From Bacteroidales bacterium (GTDB taxonomy: Bacteria; Bacteroidota; Bacteroidia; Bacteroidales; Dysgonomonadaceae), in the NCBI GenBank assembly GCA_012799155.1, contig JAAZLV010000133.1, forward strand, positions 1 to 6,013: a stretch of 6,013 bases of DNA. The letters are read 5' to 3'. Positions 1-4,798 of the stretch are shown here, one piece after another (within the stretch, counting starts at the first letter, position 1; each line of letters starts with the position of its first letter). The notes under the pieces were generated by a model. The model was not told the DNA's origin and searched no databases. It saw nothing but the letters and a program-made list of their open reading frames with translations. The translations under genes and the position numbers were made by a program.

Positions 1-884
1 CCACCCTCGCCGGGACAGCTGCGCTGGCCGCGGCAGGGTGTAACTCTTTTGCCTCCGCCAAAGCAAAAGAGAATGATGCAGCAGGTAAGGCAGTGCTGAA
101 CATCTCCTTTCAGGAGGGCACGGCACCCGGTGAGACGCTGAATGAGAAGTTCGATTACATGGAAGCACACGGTGTGACCGGCTTCGAACCGCATGGTAAA
201 CCAATGCTGGCAAGGCTGCAGGAGATGAAAGATGCTCTCAGGGGACGTAACATCAAAGTAAGTGCCATATGTGCCGGCTTTGATGGCTTTATCCTTTCTG
301 CCGATCCTGCTGTGCGCAAACAGTGCCGTGACTCCATGGCCCAGCTGATCGTGGCTGCAGGTGAGCTGGAATCGACCGGTGTGATCATCGTTCCTGCCTT
401 CAACAGCCAGGTGCCGGTGATGCCTCATAACCAGGAGACACGTGATTTCCTCTGTGAGCAGTTCGACGAGATGGGTACTCTTGCCCAACAGCATGGCACC
501 ACGGTGATTTTTGAACCGCTGAACCGACAGGAGGCATTCTACCTTCGCCAGGTGGCTGATGCCGCCTCCATCTGTCGCGACATCAACAACCCCGGTGTGA
601 AGTGCATGGGTGATTTCTGGCACATGACATGGGAGGAGAACAGCGACATGGCTGCCTTCCTCTCTGCCGGCGACCACCTGCAACATGTACATGTGGCCAG
701 TCGCAAGCGTCGCAGCATGCCGGGTGAGGATGGAGAAGCCGACAACTATGTGGATGGTTTCAGGGGACTCAAGATGCTGGGATACGACAAGTATGTGAGC
801 TTTGAATGCGGGTGTCAGGGCGACCGTAAGGTGGTCGTACCTGCTGCGCTGGAGCTGCTGCGCAAGCAGTGGGAAGAGGCTTGA
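1..884 (+). CDS. Exported lipoprotein sugar phosphate isomerase/epimerase-like TIM barrel (5' end outside window)
   Basis: The frame is open from base 3 to the TGA at 882-884, giving 293 visible residues, and the true start lies before the window. The visible N-terminus is the end of a signal peptide (TLAGTAALAAAGC) with a lipobox, so the mature protein should be lipid-anchored outside the inner membrane. The rest fits the xylose isomerase-like / hydroxypyruvate isomerase-like TIM-barrel family (AP endonuclease 2 superfamily). Candidate metal ligands sit where the family has them: E171 in IFEPLNR, D204 and H207 in GDFWHM, H228/H230 in HVHVAS and E268 in SFECG (numbered from the first visible residue). 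Family members isomerise or epimerise sugars, keto sugars or hydroxypyruvate; the substrate here is unknown. Homologues with this kind of leader are often Tat-exported, but the twin-arginine part is not in view. A GTG at 93 is in frame but would remove the signal peptide, so it is not the start. ccsBA follows 13 bp downstream. Confidence 0.85.
   Translation, partial: TLAGTAALAAAGCNSFASAKAKENDAAGKAVLNISFQEGTAPGETLNEKFDYMEAHGVTGFEPHGKPMLARLQEMKDALRGRNIKVSAICAGFDGFILSADPAVRKQCRDSMAQLIVAAGELESTGVIIVPAFNSQVPVMPHNQETRDFLCEQFDEMGTLAQQHGTTVIFEPLNRQEAFYLRQVADAASICRDINNPGVKCMGDFWHMTWEENSDMAAFLSAGDHLQHVHVASRKRRSMPGEDGEADNYVDGFRGLKMLGYDKYVSFECGCQGDRKVVVPAALELLRKQWEEA
3..41 (+). other. End of lipoprotein signal peptide with lipobox
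   Basis: Codons 1-13 of the visible isomerase frame read TLAGTAALAAAGC: a small-residue hydrophobic core followed by A-A-G-C, with the cysteine codon at 39-41. This fits a signal peptidase II lipobox. A polar linker (NSFASAKAKENDAAGKA) follows before the barrel starts near VLNISFQEG. The weakly hydrophobic, Ala/Gly/Thr-rich core is typical of Tat leaders, but the arginine pair would be left of base 1, so the export route is inferred. Confidence 0.75.
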
Positions 885-897
885 TCCAGGCTGCCGC

Positions 898-3321
898 ATG
901 GAGAAAGTAATCCGCGCATTGTCCTCCTACAAGGCATCCATTCTCCTGCTGCTGATCTTTGCAGGGGGATTGGCCACAGCCACGCTGGTGGAGAAGAACA
1001 TGGGAACGGTAGCAGCGAAAATGCTGATCTACTATTCCCCCCTGTTCTTGTTTCTCCAGCTGATGCTAGTGGTTAACTTTCTCCTGCTGCTCAATCGATA
1101 TCATTACATCCGTAAAAAGAAATGGACCCTCATGGTGATCCATGCTTCCCTCATCATCATCCTGGGAGGAGCTCTCACCACCCATCTCTTTGGCAGAGAA
1201 GGGCAGGTGCACATCCGTGAAGGGGAGAGCAGCGATGAAATGGTGATGCACACCTCCCGCGGCACCCGTGTGGAGAAGCTTCCTTTTCAACTGGAGCTGA
1301 CTGATTTTAGGTTGCATCGCTATCCCGGTTCTGAGAGCCCCTCCTCCTATGAGAGTTCGCTTCGGATACATATCGACGGAGAGGTGCGAGAGGCTGAAGT
1401 CTTCATGAACAATGTGCTGGACCTGAAGGGATATCGTTTCTTTCAGGCTTCCTACGACCCGGATGAACAGGGTACCATTCTATCGGTGAACAGGGATCCG
1501 ATAGGACGAACCATTACCTATAGCGGTTACCTGTTGTTACTGGTAGGATTTCTGATGATGTTTCTGATGCCGGACTCTCGCTATCGCAAACTGATCCGCA
1601 GTTTAAGGGAGCTCCGCTTGTCCGGGGGTGCAACAATTCTCCTGCTCTCACTCCTGCTGCTGTCCCCAAGCGATCTGGATGCCTCGGGGGTAACAGCTCA
1701 GGAGACTCACCACCAGAATATCGTACCGGTGACACATGCTGCCCGGTTCGGTGAATTGCCCGTACAGTTCCGCGGTCGCATCATGCCGATGAACAGCTTC
1801 TCATCCGAGATCCTGCGTAAACTTCACAAGGAGACTTCCATTAATGGGCTTAACAGCGATCAGTTCCTACTGGGCTTGTTCTCCAATCCAAAGCAATGGA
1901 TGGAGCTACCCCTGATTGCCCTGCCCGAAAGAGAAATCAGCCGCCGCTACCAACTGCCGGAAGGGTATGGAGCCTATTCCGATTTCTTTGATCGGGAAGG
2001 AAACTACCGACTCTTGCCGGTGTTGGAACAGATTTTTCATCGTACACCGGCTGAGCGCACTAATGCAGACAAAGAGCTGATCAAGCTGGATGAAAGGGTG
2101 AGCATCCTTTACCAGCTGCTGCATCAAAAAATGCTGCCCATCTATCCTTTGTTGGGTGATCCCGGTCATACCTGGTTTGCACCGGGAGATGATCTCTCCC
2201 TTTTTACAGGGGAGGACTCGCTTTTCGTGACAACTATCTTCAACCGTTATCTGACAGCCGTGAGGCACTCACTGCAGAGCGATGACTGGCAAGAGCCGGA
2301 TCGCTTGCTGCGTGAACTTGGCGCATGGCAACAGAAAAATGACACAACCTCTCTGATACGTCCGGCAAAGATCCAGGCGGAGATCCGCTACAACGGGATG
2401 CAGATCTTCGCTCGTGCCAGGGTGGGCTATTTTATTTTAGGTGGTCTACTGCTTCTCATTTCATTCCTGCGTCTGCTGAGAGAAAAGAGAGGATTGTACC
2501 ATGCCGCCAATCTACTGTCAATAGGCATTGTAGCTGTCTTTCTCTATCATCTATATGGTATGGGACTCCGCTGGTACATTGCCGGGCATGCTCCCTGGAG
2601 CAACTCCTATGAGACCATGGTCTACATCGGTTGGGTCACGCTGCTGGCGGGACTGATCTTCGGACGCCGCAACAGCCTCACCCTCGCCCTGGCTACCCTC
2701 TTCGGAGGGGTGATTCTCTTCGTTTCCGGTCTCAACTGGATGGATCCACAGATCAATACGCTGGTGCCGGTGCTGAAATCGCCATGGCTGATGTTTCATG
2801 TGGCGGTGATTGTGGCTGCCTACGGCTTTTTTGGCATCAGCTTTCTGCTGGGAATGACCAACCTGCTGCTGATGAGTTTCCGGCATACCGGCGAGCAAAT
2901 GAGCCTCCGCATCAGGGAACTGAGCATCATCAACAATCTCTCCCTGCTGTCAGGATTGGCACTGATGACAATTGGCACCTTCCTCGGAGCCGTTTGGGCC
3001 AATGAGTCATGGGGGAGATACTGGGGCTGGGATCCCAAGGAGACCTGGGCACTGATCACCGTGGTGATCTACTCCATCGTTACCCACCTGCATCTGGTGA
3101 AACGGTGGCAGAGCGAATGGCTCTTCAATTTGCTTTCGGTGCTGGCTTTCTCCTCCGTGCTGATGACTTTCCTCGGAGTAAATTACTTCCTGAGCGGCAT
3201 GCATTCCTATGGTCAAACCGATACTTCAGCCTCCGTTTTTCTTTATATTGCGGCTGCCTTTGTCGCGGTCGGTATCCTGGGAATTGTCTCCTACAGGAAA
3301 ACAGTAAGCAAACAGTTGTAA
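898..3321 (+). CDS. ccsBA: Fused cytochrome c biogenesis protein CcsBA (System II haem exporter and cytochrome c synthase)
   Basis: This 807-residue membrane protein exports haem and attaches it to CXXCH motifs of c-type cytochromes outside the inner membrane. The ResB/CcsB-like part (1-225) has helices near 13-30, 44-65, 77-97 and 207-224 around a periplasmic domain (98-206). A fifth hydrophobic segment (244-256) leads into a second periplasmic domain (257-507). The CcsA part (508-807) has nine helices. Charged loops (225-243, 526-533, 589-592, 661-675, 734-740, 799-807) obey the positive-inside rule for a 14-helix, N-in/C-in model. The WWD haem-handling motif is W705-G-x-x-W709-x-W711-D712-x-K-E-x-W717. 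Four histidines fit the known haem ligands: H82 and H730 in helices, H634 and H769 (GMHSYG) on the periplasmic side. The start is ATG 898, because the frame open further upstream overlaps the isomerase gene and would add a hydrophilic leader. There is no clear Shine-Dalgarno sequence. The 13-bp gap suggests cotranscription with the isomerase gene. Confidence 0.93.
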   Translation: MEKVIRALSSYKASILLLLIFAGGLATATLVEKNMGTVAAKMLIYYSPLFLFLQLMLVVNFLLLLNRYHYIRKKKWTLMVIHASLIIILGGALTTHLFGREGQVHIREGESSDEMVMHTSRGTRVEKLPFQLELTDFRLHRYPGSESPSSYESSLRIHIDGEVREAEVFMNNVLDLKGYRFFQASYDPDEQGTILSVNRDPIGRTITYSGYLLLLVGFLMMFLMPDSRYRKLIRSLRELRLSGGATILLLSLLLLSPSDLDASGVTAQETHHQNIVPVTHAARFGELPVQFRGRIMPMNSFSSEILRKLHKETSINGLNSDQFLLGLFSNPKQWMELPLIALPEREISRRYQLPEGYGAYSDFFDREGNYRLLPVLEQIFHRTPAERTNADKELIKLDERVSILYQLLHQKMLPIYPLLGDPGHTWFAPGDDLSLFTGEDSLFVTTIFNRYLTAVRHSLQSDDWQEPDRLLRELGAWQQKNDTTSLIRPAKIQAEIRYNGMQIFARARVGYFILGGLLLLISFLRLLREKRGLYHAANLLSIGIVAVFLYHLYGMGLRWYIAGHAPWSNSYETMVYIGWVTLLAGLIFGRRNSLTLALATLFGGVILFVSGLNWMDPQINTLVPVLKSPWLMFHVAVIVAAYGFFGISFLLGMTNLLLMSFRHTGEQMSLRIRELSIINNLSLLSGLALMTIGTFLGAVWANESWGRYWGWDPKETWALITVVIYSIVTHLHLVKRWQSEWLFNLLSVLAFSSVLMTFLGVNYFLSGMHSYGQTDTSASVFLYIAAAFVAVGILGIVSYRKTVSKQL

Positions 3322-3340
3322 ATATCTTTTCTGTATTGCT

Positions 3341-3364
3341 CGCCGGATAGTTCATGTTCCGGCG
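3341..3364 (+). terminator. Possible terminator hairpin after ccsBA
   Basis: A perfect 7-bp GC-rich stem (CGCCGGA at 3341-3347, TCCGGCG at 3358-3364) closes a 10-base loop, 19 bp after the ccsBA stop. An outer T-G wobble could extend it by one pair. No T-run follows directly (the next bases are GTATCAG, and the nearest T-tracts start about 15 bases on), so it is not a classical intrinsic terminator. It may instead be an mRNA 3'-end stabiliser. Confidence 0.4.
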
Positions 3365-3456
3365 GTATCAGTCATGCATCAAATTTTCCGGAATCGGACT
3401 GCCACTTTTTGATTTTGAAAAGAGATTACGGACTGTAGATGATCCTGAAATAGACC

Positions 3457-3464
3457 TATTTTTG
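3457..3464 (+). promoter_or_regulatory. Bacteroidota-type -7 box (TATTTTTG) ahead of the repeat array
   Basis: TATTTTTG matches the Bacteroidota -7 consensus TAnnTTTG. The -33 region is weak: only CTG (3433-3435, within CTGTA) lies near the expected spacing, with no TTTG. If used, transcription would start at about 3467-3470, just before the repeat array, so the transcript would open with the array. The box is short and degenerate enough to arise by chance in A+T-rich DNA. Confidence 0.35.
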
Positions 3465-3471
3465 CTCGTAT

Positions 3472-3572
3472 CTGATTCTTTACTGGTTCGTTACTGGTTC
3501 TAATCTATTAGAACCATATTAGAGCCATATTAGAACCATATTAGAACGAGATTAGAACGAGATTAGAACGAG
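3472..3572 (+). repeat. Array of 11-bp repeats: three units, then CT, then six units in opposite orientation
   Basis: The right block (3507-3572) is six perfect-length 11-bp units: ATTAGAACCAT, ATTAGAGCCAT, ATTAGAACCAT, then three identical ATTAGAACGAG. The left block (3472-3504) is three 11-bp units in opposite orientation: CTGATTCTTTA, CTGGTTCGTTA and CTGGTTCTAAT, only the last being a close inverse match. CT (3505-3506) separates the blocks. Every right-block unit contains TAG; since 11 is not a multiple of 3, all three plus-strand frames are closed within any 33 bp, and the reverse complement carries TAA likewise. The array is therefore not a coding repeat. Eleven bp is close to one helical turn, which would place repeated sites on one face of the DNA. 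Its function is unknown. Confidence 0.9.
3495..3516. repeat. 22-bp palindrome at the orientation switch of the array
   Basis: The arms TGGTTCTAAT (3495-3504) and ATTAGAACCA (3507-3516) are perfect inverse complements with a 2-base CT centre. It can be read as a two-fold symmetric protein-binding site; a tight RNA hairpin would have to open one or two inner pairs to make a loop. It is formed by the last left unit and the first right unit of the 11-bp array, so the array may have grown from one half of an operator-like site. Confidence 0.75.
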
Positions 3573-3718
3573 ATACGGATTTGTTAGCTCTCATTGAAGC
3601 ATATTTAGAAGAAAATCAGCTAAAACAGGAGGAGGAAGAGAAGAATCAACAATTATCCGGACGAATAGAACACTCAAATTGTCCAAGAGCAGTAAAAGAC
3701 GGAAACTTCTGTATCTGA
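3545..3718 (+). pseudogene. Orphan open frame of about 57 codons without an ATG (gene remnant or chance)
   Basis: After a stop at 3542-3544 the frame stays open to TGA at 3716-3718. It starts inside the last repeats (NEIRTRLERDTD) and continues as LLALIEAYLEENQ, an acidic Glu/Gln/Lys-rich stretch and GRIEHSNCPRAVKDGNFCI. The sequence has an amphipathic, helix-like start and a non-repetitive cysteine-containing end, which reads more like protein than random translation. There is no ATG or GTG in the frame; the best alternative start is TTG 3581 (45 residues), with no Shine-Dalgarno sequence. I do not recognise a family. It could be the C-terminal remnant of a gene whose 5' part was replaced by the repeats, a tiny unannotated protein, or chance. 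Confidence 0.25.
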
Positions 3719-3733
3719 ATGAATGAAAAAGTA

Positions 3734-3741
3734 TAACTTTG
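3734..3741 (+). promoter_or_regulatory. Bacteroidota-type -7 box (TAACTTTG) for the oxidoreductase gene
   Basis: TAACTTTG matches TAnnTTTG exactly and lies 64 bp before the chosen start codon at 3806. The -33 region is weak: TTCTG (3707-3711) is near the expected position. It gives a predicted transcription start at about 3745 and a leader of about 60 bases, typical for this phylum. Its position bears on the start codon: an ATG at 3743 would lie at or before the transcript's 5' end. Confidence 0.5.
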
Positions 3742-3805
3742 GATGTCCGAACTCACTATGTCTTTGGATGCGAAAATTGAATCACAAACTCACAAACATA
3801 TCAAC

Positions 3806-4789
3806 ATGGTAAACTGGGGATTTATTGGTTGCGGAGATGTTACGGAAAAGAAAAGTGGTCCCGCATTCCGGAAGGTGGCAGGATCGGATGTGGTTGCAGT
3901 GATGCGGCGCAATGGTGATAAGGCGAGAGATTATGCCCAGCGGCATGGCATCGGGAGATGGTACGACAACGCTGAGGCTCTCATCAATGACCCGCAGGTT
4001 GATGCGGTCTATGTGGCGACTCCTCCGGGATCGCATGCAGAGCATGCCATTGCCGCCATGCGAGCCGGAAAGCCGGTATATGTGGAGAAGCCGATGGCGG
4101 CCACCTGGGCTGAGTGCCTTGAGATGAATCGCGTTTCGGAGGAGACAGGTGTACCTCTCTTTGTGGCATATTACCGTCGCACGCTGCCCTACTTCCTACG
4201 GGTGAAACAATTGATTGAGTCAGGCGTTCTGGGCGAGCTCTCAACCGTTGAAATACGTTTTGCCACACCACCGGGCAGAGATGATCATGACCCGGAACAT
4301 CTTCCCTGGCGGGTGAAAAAAGAAATTGCAGGTGGCGGCTATTTTTATGACCTGGCATCGCATCAGCTCGATCTGCTTGATTTTCTCCTGGGAGAAATCA
4401 CAGAGGCTGTGGGGTTCTCTTGCAACATGGGTGGATTGTATGAAGTTGAGGACAGTGTTACGGCTGCATTTCGTTTTCAGTCGGGCCTGCCTGGTAGTGG
4501 CTCCTGGAGTTTTGTTGCACCCTCAGACAGCCGTTCCGACCTGATTCATTTTACAGGTACAAAAGGAAAACTCACCTGTTCCACCTTCCTGTTCACCCCC
4601 ATCCGTCTGGAAACAGCCCATGGGGTAGAAGAATTTATGGAGACGAATCCGGAGAACATTCAGTATCATCTGATTGAGAGCATTGTCAACTACCTCAACG
4701 GGAAAGGGAGGATGCCGGTAAGTACAGGGAGCACTGCTGCCCGTACCAACCGGATTATGGAAGTCATCCTGGGGAATATGCCCGGGTAA
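3806..4789 (+). CDS. Gfo/Idh/MocA-family NAD(P)-dependent oxidoreductase
   Basis: This 327-residue protein belongs to the family that oxidises or reduces a ring or chain hydroxyl of sugars, inositols or related compounds. The N-terminal Rossmann fold starts at once with WGFIGCGDV (4-12), the dinucleotide-binding glycine motif. E94-K95-P96 (VYVEKPMA) is the family EKP motif with the catalytic lysine. The C-terminal alpha/beta domain has GGGYFYDLASHQLD (176-189), where D182 and H186 match the Asp/His pair of inositol dehydrogenase-type enzymes (D-x-x-x-H). No signal peptide or membrane segment is seen, so it should be cytoplasmic. The frame also has ATGs at 3743 and 3758, but those add a polar leader before the Rossmann strand and lie close to a probable -7 box, so 3806 is preferred. 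No Shine-Dalgarno sequence precedes any of them. The substrate is unknown. A monocistronic transcript is likely, as the next gene is convergent. Confidence 0.92.
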   Translation: MVNWGFIGCGDVTEKKSGPAFRKVAGSDVVAVMRRNGDKARDYAQRHGIGRWYDNAEALINDPQVDAVYVATPPGSHAEHAIAAMRAGKPVYVEKPMAATWAECLEMNRVSEETGVPLFVAYYRRTLPYFLRVKQLIESGVLGELSTVEIRFATPPGRDDHDPEHLPWRVKKEIAGGGYFYDLASHQLDLLDFLLGEITEAVGFSCNMGGLYEVEDSVTAAFRFQSGLPGSGSWSFVAPSDSRSDLIHFTGTKGKLTCSTFLFTPIRLETAHGVEEFMETNPENIQYHLIESIVNYLNGKGRMPVSTGSTAARTNRIMEVILGNMPG

Positions 4790-4798
4790 ACATTCTTT

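Larger units (their letters stand above)
3322..3805. other. 484-bp intergenic region, A+T-rich, with repeat array and promoter-like boxes
   Basis: No convincing complete gene is present on either strand between the ccsBA stop and the oxidoreductase start. In order it holds: a GC-rich hairpin (3341-3364), a TAnnTTTG box (3457-3464), an 11-bp repeat array (3472-3572), an orphan open frame (3545-3718), a second TAnnTTTG box (3734-3741) and a probable 5' leader (about 3745-3805). The core is clearly richer in A+T than the flanking genes (65 G+C of 180 at 3481-3660, against 33 of 60 in a sample at 601-660). A short direct repeat CTTTGGATG lies at 3737-3745 and 3762-3770; no function is evident for it. 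Confidence 0.8.

Noticed and set aside
802..897. Upstream extension of the ccsBA frame to an ATG at 802
   Set aside because: It overlaps the isomerase C-terminus out of frame and would add a 32-residue hydrophilic, Cys/Arg-rich leader; ATG 898 gives the usual short N-terminus before the first helix.
2631..3005. Long open frame inside ccsBA (and similar frames on both strands within the other genes)
   Set aside because: Shadow frames of the strongly supported genes; Arg/Gln/His-rich compositions without recognisable motifs.
3472..3572. CRISPR array
   Set aside because: Units are 11 bp, directly adjacent without spacers, and no cas genes are present.
3467..3577. Small inverted-repeat mobile element (MITE) bounded by CGTATCT (3467-3473) and AGATACG (3571-3577)
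   Set aside because: The 7-bp arms are short, overlap the array itself, and I see no matching target-site duplication in the flanks.
3628..3636. Strong Shine-Dalgarno-like AGGAGGAGG
   Set aside because: No start codon follows at a suitable distance; it lies in the Glu-rich part of the orphan frame and is explained by GAG/GAA codons.
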